Source: a bacterium | Lineage (GTDB): Bacteria > Auribacterota > Tritonobacteria > UBA1439 | Direction: 5' to 3' | Assembly: GCA_028716845.1 (NCBI GenBank) | Contig: JAQUPF010000006.1 | Location: forward strand, 88,791 to 152,790 | Length of the DNA stretch: 64,000 nucleotides | In this document: positions 34,937-43,140 of the stretch, one piece after another | How the letters are laid out: each line of letters starts with the position of its first letter | How positions within the stretch are numbered: the first letter of the stretch is position 1 | Translations under genes and position numbers: made by a program | The notes under the pieces: model-generated | Database searches by the model: none | Seen by the model: only the letters and a program-made list of their open reading frames with translations | Told to the model about the DNA's origin: nothing

Positions 34937-37483
34937 CGGATTGTTCCCCAACGACGACCGCTCATTCGGCGGCGCGTCCCCGCGCCGCGGCGCGAGATAT
35001 CCCATCAGCCGGCGCAGGATGCCGCCGCGGGCGCCGCCCCGTTCCGCGCCCGCGCGGGCGCGCTCCCGCGCGAGCCATTCGCGGATCGCGGCGCAGCGGG
35101 GATCGTCCGGCCTCAGCTCGATGTACCGGGCCCAGTATGCGGCCGCGCCCTCCCGGTCACGAAAGGCGGAATGGTACAGCTGGCCGAGGCTCAGGTACGA
35201 GAGCGCGTGGTCGGGGTCGGCCTCGAGTGCCCGCTCCATCTCGCGCCTCGCCCCCTCGTAATCGCCCATCTCCCGGAGGGCGACGCCCAGGTTGTGGCGC
35301 GCCCGGGCGTCGCCCGGCGCCGCCTCGACCGCCTTCCCGTAGCAGGCGGCCGCCGCCCGCATCCGTCGCTGCTCCATGTAGATCGATCCGAGGCTGGAGA
35401 GCCCCCTCGGGTCGCCGGGCCGCGCCTCGAGCCCCGCCCGGTACGCCTCGACCGCGCCGTCCGTCTCGCCGCGGTAGCGGCGGAGGTCGCCGAGCGAGAA
35501 CAGCGCGTCCGCGTCCGCGGGGTTCGCCCGGATCCGCGCCTCCAGGTCCGACGACAGCTCGGCGAACTGCTGCGCCACGCCCTCCCGGTGCGCCCGTTCG
35601 AGCCCCTCGCGGCATTGCCGGAGACGCCGCTCCACGTCGCCGCTCCGGTAGGCGGGCCAGGCGCCGCGGACCTCCATGAGCCGGAGGGCGGCGGCGTCGT
35701 ACGATCGGCGCGCCTCGAGCCAGTTCCCCTCCGCCCGCGCACCGTCCGCCAGATCGATGAGCCGCTCCGCCTCCCGGTAGAGCCCCTCGCACTTCTCGAG
35801 GACCTCGCTCCCGTCGGGCGCGGCCTTCCGGCCGAACGGCCACGGGAACCGGCGCGGGAGGGGGGGGGCGGGAACCTCCCACTCCTCCTCCGCTTCCGCT
35901 TCCGCGGGCGGCGGCGGCTCCTCCTTCCGGGGGCGCAAGGCCTCCCTGCGCGTCCCGTACCGCTCCCTGATCCGGCGCTCCCCCTCCTCCCCGCGGGCGG
36001 CGATCCCCTCCATCTCCGCCCGCAGCCGCTCGAGCTGCGCCTCCCTGCTCCGCACGAGCTCTTCCTTCCGCGCGATCTCCCGGGCGGCCGTTTCGAGGAC
36101 CGCCGCCCCCCCCTCCGGGAGGTCGCCGACCCCCGCGAGCCTGCCCTGGGCGACGTGGAGGTCAACCTGGGCGGCGCGGAGCTCGTCCTCGACCTTCTCG
36201 ATGGCCGCCTCCGCCCGGAGGAGTCGCACCCGGTTCTGCATCAGCTCCCGCCGCTCGGCCAGGTCCAGCCGCGCGAGGGCGAGCCGCTCCTCGAGGGCGG
36301 CGATCCGCTCCCGCCGCTCCTCGACCTCGGTCGTCTCATCCGGGGTCAGCGTCGGCGCGACCAGGTACTTCCAGATCTGCCACGGCCGCCGCCCCTTCCC
36401 CGTGACGGCGGCGATGGCGGCGCGCTGGCCGCGGATGAGTCGGTCGGCCTCGTCGTACGCCTCCCGGGCGGCGCGGACCGCCTCGACCGCCTCGAGCTTC
36501 CGCTCCTCCCGCGCGGCGATCTTCCGTGCCTTCTCGCCGTACCGCGTCAGCGGGTAATCCCTGATGACCTCCCGGAGGTAGATGAGCGAGGCGCGGGGAT
36601 TCCCGCGCTCCTCGTAGAAACGGCCGATCTGGTAGAGGGCCTCCGCCTTCCTCCCCTCGATCTCGGCGAGCATCTCCTTGGCCGGCTCGACGTTCCGGTC
36701 GCCGGGATAGTCGCGGATGAACTCCGAGAGCCGGTTCATCGCCTCCTGCGCCGCCTCCTGGTCGTACGGCGCCGCGACCGCCTGGCGGTAGGCGCAGACC
36801 CCGAGCTGGTACTTCGCCTGGGGAACGAACTCGCTGTGCGGGTACCGGAACGGTATCTTCTCGAACTCGATCACGGCCTCGGTGTACCGCCTCGCCTCGA
36901 GGTAGGCGAGCCCCAGGTTGTACTGGGCGTTGGGGGCGAGCTCGCTGAACGGCGCGTTGGAGAGGATCTTCGTGAAGATGGTGATGGCGCGCTTCGTGGA
37001 GCCGGCGGGGTTGATCCTGAGGAAGCCGACGGACCTCCCCTGCAGGAACAGGTTCCCGATCCGGAACTGCCGCTGCAGGATCAGGTTGACCTTCGGGAAC
37101 GACGGGTGGCGGTCGAGGACCGCCTGATAGGCGCCGAAGGCGGGGTAGAAATAGCCGGCCTTCTCGAGCATCTCCGCGACCCGGAACTGCGCCTCGGCGG
37201 CGAGGGGAGAGGAGGGGAAATCATCCACCACCTTCTGGTAGGCGTCCGCCGCCTTCCGGTGCCGCTCCTCGCGCTCGAGCGTCCGGGCGAACTCGAACGC
37301 CTCATCGGCGGTCCGGAAGGAGGGCGTCCGGGAGAGCGGCCGGAAGGCGCCGGCGTCGCCCGCGCCGGCGGCCACCGCCAGCGCGACGGCCGCCGCCGGG
37401 ATCCACCGGCGCCGGAACGACCGCCGGACGCGCGGCCCGCGGCCTTCGACCCCGGGCGGGACAACCGCGGCGAACGGATTCAT
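34919..37483 (-). CDS. large secreted TPR protein with BamD-like N-terminal part
   Basis: 854 residues. Signal peptide ending near AGA|F (about 45). Residues about 55-330 are BamD/YbgF-like TPR repeats: TADEAFEFARTLEREERHRK, SPLAAEAQFRVAEMLEKAGY, NAQYNLGLAYLEARRYTEAV, HSEFVPQAKYQLGVCAYRQA. Residues about 380-530 form a long charged coiled coil. A Pro/Glu-rich hinge follows, and residues about 600-800 are canonical TPRs (DADALFSLGDLRRYRGETDG, GDPRGLSSLGSIYMEQRRMR, GDARARHNLGVALREMGDYE). There is no lipobox, unlike BamD. A periplasmic scaffold in envelope assembly is inferred, helped by the lptE neighbour. ATGA overlap with the pgpA stop. Confidence 0.8.
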   Translation of the reverse strand: MNPFAAVVPPGVEGRGPRVRRSFRRRWIPAAAVALAVAAGAGDAGAFRPLSRTPSFRTADEAFEFARTLEREERHRKAADAYQKVVDDFPSSPLAAEAQFRVAEMLEKAGYFYPAFGAYQAVLDRHPSFPKVNLILQRQFRIGNLFLQGRSVGFLRINPAGSTKRAITIFTKILSNAPFSELAPNAQYNLGLAYLEARRYTEAVIEFEKIPFRYPHSEFVPQAKYQLGVCAYRQAVAAPYDQEAAQEAMNRLSEFIRDYPGDRNVEPAKEMLAEIEGRKAEALYQIGRFYEERGNPRASLIYLREVIRDYPLTRYGEKARKIAAREERKLEAVEAVRAAREAYDEADRLIRGQRAAIAAVTGKGRRPWQIWKYLVAPTLTPDETTEVEERRERIAALEERLALARLDLAERRELMQNRVRLLRAEAAIEKVEDELRAAQVDLHVAQGRLAGVGDLPEGGAAVLETAAREIARKEELVRSREAQLERLRAEMEGIAARGEEGERRIRERYGTRREALRPRKEEPPPPAEAEAEEEWEVPAPPLPRRFPWPFGRKAAPDGSEVLEKCEGLYREAERLIDLADGARAEGNWLEARRSYDAAALRLMEVRGAWPAYRSGDVERRLRQCREGLERAHREGVAQQFAELSSDLEARIRANPADADALFSLGDLRRYRGETDGAVEAYRAGLEARPGDPRGLSSLGSIYMEQRRMRAAAACYGKAVEAAPGDARARHNLGVALREMGDYEGARREMERALEADPDHALSYLSLGQLYHSAFRDREGAAAYWARYIELRPDDPRCAAIREWLARERARAGAERGGARGGILRRLMGYLAPRRGDAPPNERSSLGNNPLPSGP

Positions 37484-37929
37484 CTCGTGAACAGGGCGAG
37501 CCCGATCCGCAGGACGATGTTGCTGTAGATGCCGGCGACGAGATCGTCGAGCATGATTCCCCATCCGCCGCGCAGCTCCTGGAGCGCGCGGGCGGGCGGC
37601 GGCTTGACGATATCGAAGATGCGGTTCAGCGCGAATCCCGCGGCGAGGACGGCCGGACCGAGGGGGAGTCCCGCGAACGTGACGAGCATGCTCGCCGCCT
37701 CGTCGATGACGATCCGGGGGGAATCCTTCCGGCCGAACGAGGCCTCCGCGGCGGTCCCCGCCGCCGCGCCGCCGAAGAAGAGGGCCGCCGCGACGAGGCC
37801 GTACAGGAGCGGCCACGGCGAGCAGGCAATCGCCACGAGAAGGCCGACGGCCGCGCCGGCGGTTCCGGGGGCGACGGGCGCGTACCCCGCCCCGAGGCAC
37901 GTCGCAACGGCCACCGCGAGTCGCCTCAC
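37480..37929 (-). CDS. pgpA: phosphatidylglycerophosphatase A
   Basis: 149 residues with about four spans. GAGYAPVAPGTAGAAVG, the acidic DEAAS motif, NRIFDIVKPPP and GGWGIMLDDLVAGIYSN are the PgpA signatures. It removes phosphate from phosphatidylglycerol-phosphate, the product of PgsA encoded directly upstream. The start is a GTG at 37929 that overlaps the pgsA stop (GTGA) with a strong SD (GGGGGGAGGG); no ATG is available. Two consecutive steps of phosphatidylglycerol synthesis are thus translationally coupled. Confidence 0.9.
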   Translation of the reverse strand: MRRLAVAVATCLGAGYAPVAPGTAGAAVGLLVAIACSPWPLLYGLVAAALFFGGAAAGTAAEASFGRKDSPRIVIDEAASMLVTFAGLPLGPAVLAAGFALNRIFDIVKPPPARALQELRGGWGIMLDDLVAGIYSNIVLRIGLALFTR

Positions 37930-38564
37930 GGCATCCCTCCCCCCGCCGCGTCCGGGCGCCCCCCCCTGCCGCGCCCCTCCCGGAAGAGCGAGCGGTTCTC
38001 GGACAGATAGCACAGCCCCGAGCCGACGGTCAGCGCGGTCGTCAGGAGCATGAGCCACCAGGCGAAGTTCGCGAAGTGCGCCTCGAAGAGCTCGTTGAAC
38101 CGATCCCCTGTCCCCAGGCCGAACGCGACGTCCCTGATGGCGAGGAAGGTGAGGATGATGATGATGGCGGCGACCTGGGAGACGGTCTTGTGCTTCCCCC
38201 ATCGGCCGGCGGCGAGGACCTGCCCCTTCCCGAGGGCGAGCAGCCGCATGCCGGTGATGATGAACTCCCGGCTGATGATGATCACCACCATCCAGGCGGG
38301 CACGTGGGTCGCCCCGAGCTGCACGAACGAGATGAACGCGGCGCAGATGATCATCTTGTCGGCCACCGGGTCCATGAGCTTGCCGAAGTCCGTCACGGCG
38401 CCGTACCGCCGCGCGAGCCTGCCGTCGTAGACGTCCGTGAGCGCGGCGAGGGCGAAGACGATCCACGCCGCGAGCATGTTGTACGGCACGCGGATCCAGA
38501 GGAGGAAGAGGAAGACGAAGGCGAGGACGATCCGCAGGCTCGTGAGGCAGTTCGGCACGTTCAC
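37926..38564 (-). CDS. pgsA: CDP-diacylglycerol--glycerol-3-phosphate 3-phosphatidyltransferase
   Basis: 212 residues, about five spans. The CDP-alcohol phosphotransferase motif D-x2-DG-x2-AR-x8-G-x3-D-x3-D is present as DVYDGRLAR followed by G, D and D in DFGKLMDPVADK; NVPNCLTSLRIVL is the usual N-terminus. Makes phosphatidylglycerol-phosphate in the inner membrane. GTG start at 38564 in a GTGA overlap with the rimO stop; SD GAGGGGG. Confidence 0.93.
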   Translation of the reverse strand: MNVPNCLTSLRIVLAFVFLFLLWIRVPYNMLAAWIVFALAALTDVYDGRLARRYGAVTDFGKLMDPVADKMIICAAFISFVQLGATHVPAWMVVIIISREFIITGMRLLALGKGQVLAAGRWGKHKTVSQVAAIIIILTFLAIRDVAFGLGTGDRFNELFEAHFANFAWWLMLLTTALTVGSGLCYLSENRSLFREGRGRGGRPDAAGGGMP

Positions 38565-39928
38565 GCGGCCCCCTCACCCGCCCCCCGGACGAGCTCCCCC
38601 GCGAGGTCGTACTCCATCGCTCCGGTGACGCGCACCGCCGCCAGGTCGCCGGGGCGGGCGCCGTTTCCGGAGATGTACACCGTGCCGTCCACGTCGGGGG
38701 CGTCCCCCTCGGTCCTCCCCCGCAGGGCGAACCCTCCCCCGTCGGCCTCCCCGTCCACCATGACGGTCACGGTCCGGCCGACCATGCGCTCGTTCTGCTC
38801 CCGCACGATCCCCTGCTGGAGCGCCATGAGGCGGTCGAGGCGCTCGCGCCGGACCGCCGGCGGCACCCCGCCCGCCATTCGGGCCGCGGCCGTCCCCTCC
38901 TCGGGCGAGTAGATGAACGCCCCGAGGTGCTCGAACCGGGCCTCCCGCACGAAGTCGAGGAGCTCGCGGAACTCCCCCTCCGTCTCGCCGGGGAAGCCGA
39001 CGATGAAGGTTGTCCGCACCGTCACGCCGGGGATGATCGAGCGCGCCGCCCGGAGTCGCGCGGCGGCCTGCCGCCCCGTCATCCGCCGGTTCATCGCCCG
39101 GAGGATCCGGTCCGAGACGTGCTGGAGCGGGAAATCGACGTAGGCGCAGACCCGCGGCTCGGCCGCGATGCACTCCAGCAGATCGTCCGTCCAGCGGGCC
39201 GGATGGCCGTAGAGGAGGCGTATCCAGGCGAGGCCCTCGATGCGCGCGAGGTCGCGGAGGAGGCCGCGGAGCCGGCTCCGGCCGCCGCTATCGGTCCCGA
39301 ACGCCGTGGTGTCCTGCGCGATGAGGTTGATCTCCCGCACCCCCGCGGCGGCGAGCGACCGCGCCTCGCGGACGACGGAGGCCGGCCGCCGCGAGCGGAG
39401 CGGCCCCTTGATGGAGGGGATGAGGCAGTAGCTGCACCGGTTGCCGCACCCCTCGCTCACCTTCACGTAGGCGGTGTGCGGCGGGGAGAGCCGGAGCCGC
39501 GGGCTCCGGTGGTCGTACAGGAACCAGCCGGCCCGAAGCCGCCCGCGGGCGCCCGCCGGGCGCCGCCCCCCGCCGAAGAGCGAACGGACGACGCGCGCGA
39601 CGGCCGGGATCTCGCCGGGCGAGAGGAAATAGTCCACCGACGGGAACTCCGCCGCGAGCGCCCGGCCCCTGCGGGCGGGCATGCAGCCGGCGACGATGAG
39701 GCCCCTGAGGGCTCCGGCCGCCTTCAGTGCCGCGAGCCGGCCGATAGTCTCCCGCGCCTCCTCCTCCGCCTCGGCGATGAATGCGCAGGTGTTGACGATG
39801 ACGATCTCCGCCTCACCGAGCTCCTCGCACACGCGGAGGCCGCCGCGCCGCGCGTAGCCGAGGATCACCTCGGAGTCCACGAGGTTCTTAGCGCAGCCGA
39901 GACTGGTGATGCCGACCCGTATCGCCAT
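38561..39928 (-). CDS. rimO: ribosomal protein S12 methylthiotransferase RimO
   Basis: 455 residues. N-terminal MTTase domain with three cluster Cys (SLGCAKN, NTCAF, AGCMPA), radical SAM core with CGNRCSYC (C-x3-C-x2-C, about 165-172) in SEGCGNRCSYCLIPSIKGPL, then a C-terminal TRAM domain. SLGCAKNLVDSE and SIKGPLRSR indicate RimO rather than MiaB. It adds a methylthio group to a conserved Asp of S12. ATG at 39928 with a GAGGGG SD; a TTG at 39965-39967 would extend it by 13 residues without an SD. Confidence 0.95.
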   Translation of the reverse strand: MAIRVGITSLGCAKNLVDSEVILGYARRGGLRVCEELGEAEIVIVNTCAFIAEAEEEARETIGRLAALKAAGALRGLIVAGCMPARRGRALAAEFPSVDYFLSPGEIPAVARVVRSLFGGGRRPAGARGRLRAGWFLYDHRSPRLRLSPPHTAYVKVSEGCGNRCSYCLIPSIKGPLRSRRPASVVREARSLAAAGVREINLIAQDTTAFGTDSGGRSRLRGLLRDLARIEGLAWIRLLYGHPARWTDDLLECIAAEPRVCAYVDFPLQHVSDRILRAMNRRMTGRQAAARLRAARSIIPGVTVRTTFIVGFPGETEGEFRELLDFVREARFEHLGAFIYSPEEGTAAARMAGGVPPAVRRERLDRLMALQQGIVREQNERMVGRTVTVMVDGEADGGGFALRGRTEGDAPDVDGTVYISGNGARPGDLAAVRVTGAMEYDLAGELVRGAGEGAA

Positions 39929-39959
39929 GCGCCCCTCACCCGATCGCCCGACCGCTCCG

Positions 39960-40736
39960 TCACTCAACCCGCATCTTCCCCTTGTAGAAGGTCATCTTCC
40001 CGTCCCGGTCGACGGCGATGTTCTGCGCCTCCCTGCTGCCGGCATCCCGCACGGGCTTCCCGTCGAGGGAGAGGTCGACCGCCCGCGGATTGCCGACGCG
40101 GACGTCGAACGTCTCCGCCGCGGTCCAGGATTCCTCCTTTCCCTTCCGTATCGTCCCCTGGAATCGCAACTCCCCGTCGGTGTAGACCTTCATCCAGACG
40201 TTCTCGCGCGCCTGAGCGCCGAGCGTCCGCCGGGCGGGCGGCTCCTCGAGCGCCGCGGCGGGCTCGCCGCCCGGCGGCCCCTCGGGGAGGGCCGTCGGCA
40301 GCGTCGGGATCGGGAGGGTCTCCATCTCCTCCGTGCCGATGGAGAGGCGACGCTCGCGCCGGTCCTCGCACGACCGCCACGTCCCGACGAAGGCGAGCGC
40401 CGCCGCGATGACGACCGCCGCCGTCCCCAGGCCGATCGCCGACTGCCGCCAGGGGAACGGCGGCGGCGGCGGTCCCTCGACCTGGAGTGCCTGCCGCGCC
40501 GAGGGGGCGGCCTCCCCCGCGTACCGGTCGAGGAGCGGCTGCGGGTCGAGGCCGAGGTACTCGGCGTACATCCTGATGAAGCCCTTCGTGTAGGCCGCCG
40601 CGGGCAGCCGCGAGAGGTCCCCCTCCTCCAGCGCCGCGATGTACTTCTCGCTGATCTTCGTGTCCCGCACCACCTGGGCGATCGGGATCTTCTGCTCCTC
40701 CCGCGCGGCGCGCAGGCAGTTTCCGATGGATTCCAT
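39960..40736 (-). CDS. rodZ: RodZ-like helix-turn-helix membrane protein
   Basis: 258 residues. Cytoplasmic Cro-type HTH_25 domain (about 3-70: SIGNCLRAAREEQKIPIAQV, AALEEGDLSRLPAAAYTKGF, the last being diagnostic for RodZ), one membrane span (about 98-118), a Pro-rich periplasmic linker and a C-terminal DUF4115 beta domain (WMKVYTDGELRFQGTIRKG ... VRVGNPRAVDLSLDGKPV). RodZ links MreB to the cell-wall elongation machinery; no mreB is in the window. ATG at 40736 with GGAGG 6-7 nt away. Confidence 0.88.
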   Translation of the reverse strand: MESIGNCLRAAREEQKIPIAQVVRDTKISEKYIAALEEGDLSRLPAAAYTKGFIRMYAEYLGLDPQPLLDRYAGEAAPSARQALQVEGPPPPPFPWRQSAIGLGTAAVVIAAALAFVGTWRSCEDRRERRLSIGTEEMETLPIPTLPTALPEGPPGGEPAAALEEPPARRTLGAQARENVWMKVYTDGELRFQGTIRKGKEESWTAAETFDVRVGNPRAVDLSLDGKPVRDAGSREAQNIAVDRDGKMTFYKGKMRVE

Positions 40737-40797
40737 CACGAACCTCCGTTCAGCGATTCCGCGCGCCCGCGCGCGCCCGATCCGGCGACGGGCCGGC

Positions 40798-43005
40798 TCA
40801 CAGCAGCTCCCTCGGCCTGCTCCCCTGCTGCGGCCCCACCACGCCCCGCTCCTCCATCATGTCCACGAGCCGCGCCGCCCGCGCGTAGCCGATCCGCATC
40901 CGCCGCTGGAGCATGGAGGCGGAGGCCTGCCCGAGCTGCCGCACCACCCGCACCGCCTCCTCGTAGAGTTCGTCGTCGATGTCCTCGTACGCCGCCTTCT
41001 CCCCCGGCTCGAACGTCAGGATGTCGTCCCGGTACTCGGGGGCCCCCTGCGTCTTGACGAAGGCGACGACCTCCTCGATCTCCGCGTCCGAGACGAGCGC
41101 CCCCTGCACCCGGAGCCGCCTCGAGGCGCCGGGCGGGATGAAGATCATGTCGCCGCAGCCGATGAGTTTGTCGGCCCCCATCGTGTCGAGGATGACCTTG
41201 GAATCGACCTTCGAGGCCACCTTGAAGGCGATGCGGGTGGGGAAGTTCGCCTTGATGAGCCCGGTGATGACGTTCACGGAGGGCCGCTGCGTCGCGAGGA
41301 TGATGTGGAGCCCCGCGGCCCGCCCCATCTGCGCGAGGCGGATGATCGGGTCCTCGATGTCCTTCCGCGCCACGAGCATCAGGTCGGCGAGCTCGTCGAT
41401 GATGATGACGATGAACGGCAGCGGCTCGACCGGCTCCCCCGCCTCGTCGCGGATGTCCGCGCCCCGCTGCCTGACCTTCGCGTTGAAGCCGAGGATGTCG
41501 CGCACGACGTGCCGCGAGAACGCCCCGTAGCGACGTTCCATCTCCCGCACCGCCCATCGGAGCACCTGGGCGACGACCCTCGATTCCGTCACGACGGGGG
41601 TGAGGAGGTGCGGGATGTCCCGGTAGTGGGTCATCTCGACGCGCTTCGGGTCGATGAGGATGAGCTTGAGCTCGCTCGGCGCGCAGGAGAAGAGCATGCT
41701 GAGGATCATGCTGTTGATGCAGACGGTCTTTCCCGAGCCGGTGGAGCCGGCGATGAGGAGGTGGGGCATCTCCCGCAGGTCGGCGAAGACCGCGTGCCCG
41801 GAGATCTCCTTGCCGACGGCGAGCGGAATGTCCATCGGCGACTCCCTGAATTCCTTCGACAGGAGCATCTCCTTGAGCGTGACGAGCGTCGCCTTCGTGT
41901 TCGGGATCTCGATGCCGACGGCGGACTTCCCCGGTATCGGGGCGACGATCCTGATGCTGCTCGCCGCCATGGCGAGCGCGAGGTCGTCGGCGAGCGTGGT
42001 GATGCGCTGCACCTTGACCCCCGGCGAGGGATGGACCTCGTAGCGGGTGATGACCGGCCCCCTGATGACGTTCCCCACCTCGGCGTCGATGCCGAACTCC
42101 TTGAGCGTCCCCTGGAGGATGTCCACGCCCCGCTGGAGATCCTCCTCGACCTGCTTCCCCTTCGGCGCGGCGGAGTCGCGGAGGAGGTCGATCGAGGGAT
42201 GCCGCCAGTCGCCCGCCGGCGGCCGCGCGCGCGGCCGCGGCGTTGACGGAGGCCGCCGGGCGCCGCCGCCCGCCGGGGCGCCGCCGCCCGCCGGCACAAG
42301 CTCGCGCTGCGCCTCGCGCGGCGGGGATTGGATCTTCACCTTCCCCCGCCGTCGGAACGTCCGCTCGAACGGCCGCACGCGGACCTTCCGCATGCTGATC
42401 GGGACGGTGCGGCGGCGGTGCGCGATGACCTCGCGGGAGAATTTCGCCGAGCGTGAGACCGCCCGGCAGGTCCGCCCGAGGAGCCTCCCGGCGAGGTACG
42501 CGGCGCCGAAGCGGGTGACGGCGAGGACGGCGGCCAGGAGCAGGCTCGCGCAGACGATGACCGACCCCGCGTACCCCGCGTAGGGGAGGAGGGCGTTCAT
42601 GACGAGGACGTTGCCGGCGATGCCGCCGGGGCCGACGAGGTTCAGCAGCCGCGCCGAGGAGGCCGCGGCGGCGGGCGGGCGGAGTTCGAGGAGGCAGGCG
42701 CCGGTCAGGACGATGAGGACGGCGGCGATCGCGCGCGAGCACCACTCCGCCGGCGGAGGCGCCTCCGCGCGGCGCAGCATCCCGGCGCCGGCGTAGACGA
42801 GGAGCGGGACGGTCAGGTACGCCGCGAGGCCGACCGCGAAGAGGAGGCAGAAGGCCGCCCAGGCACCGATCGCGCCGACCGCGTTGGCGGCGGGCGCGTT
42901 CGGGTGCGTCGTGTTGTAGGGGATGTCCTGGGGATCATACGTGCACAGGCTCAAGGAGAGCAGGAGGGCGACCGTCCAGCAGACGATGGCGTACGTGATC
43001 CTCAC
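40798..43005 (-). CDS. ftsK: DNA translocase FtsK/SpoIIIE
   Basis: 735 residues. Four or so N-terminal membrane spans (about 1-160), a short basic/Pro-rich linker (about 185-260), and a RecA-like motor with Walker A GSTGSGKT (about 423), LKLILIDPKRVEMTHY, Walker B VIIIDELADLM and ATQRPSVNVITGLIKANFPT. The C-terminal gamma winged helix (ASMLQRRMRIGYARAARLVD) reads KOPS-like polar sequences. It segregates chromosome termini at division. GTG start at 43005; a GGGAGG SD is 11 nt away. Confidence 0.95.
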   Translation of the reverse strand: MRITYAIVCWTVALLLSLSLCTYDPQDIPYNTTHPNAPAANAVGAIGAWAAFCLLFAVGLAAYLTVPLLVYAGAGMLRRAEAPPPAEWCSRAIAAVLIVLTGACLLELRPPAAAASSARLLNLVGPGGIAGNVLVMNALLPYAGYAGSVIVCASLLLAAVLAVTRFGAAYLAGRLLGRTCRAVSRSAKFSREVIAHRRRTVPISMRKVRVRPFERTFRRRGKVKIQSPPREAQRELVPAGGGAPAGGGARRPPSTPRPRARPPAGDWRHPSIDLLRDSAAPKGKQVEEDLQRGVDILQGTLKEFGIDAEVGNVIRGPVITRYEVHPSPGVKVQRITTLADDLALAMAASSIRIVAPIPGKSAVGIEIPNTKATLVTLKEMLLSKEFRESPMDIPLAVGKEISGHAVFADLREMPHLLIAGSTGSGKTVCINSMILSMLFSCAPSELKLILIDPKRVEMTHYRDIPHLLTPVVTESRVVAQVLRWAVREMERRYGAFSRHVVRDILGFNAKVRQRGADIRDEAGEPVEPLPFIVIIIDELADLMLVARKDIEDPIIRLAQMGRAAGLHIILATQRPSVNVITGLIKANFPTRIAFKVASKVDSKVILDTMGADKLIGCGDMIFIPPGASRRLRVQGALVSDAEIEEVVAFVKTQGAPEYRDDILTFEPGEKAAYEDIDDELYEEAVRVVRQLGQASASMLQRRMRIGYARAARLVDMMEERGVVGPQQGSRPRELL

Positions 43006-43140
43006 CGGGAACAGCGCCTCCCTCTCCCCGCCGCGCGGCGATCCGCGCGCACCACCCCGGCCCCGCGGCGGGCGGGGGTCGCCGGGTGCGGCGGCGGGTG
43101 GGGCGGTGTGCGCCGGGACGCCGGCGCTCGCGGCGTCGCG

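Noticed and set aside
37930..38577. N-terminal extension of pgpA through pgsA
   Set aside because: The frame is open by chance; the region encodes PgsA with its intact CDP-alcohol motif in another frame, and the GTG at 37929 has a strong SD.
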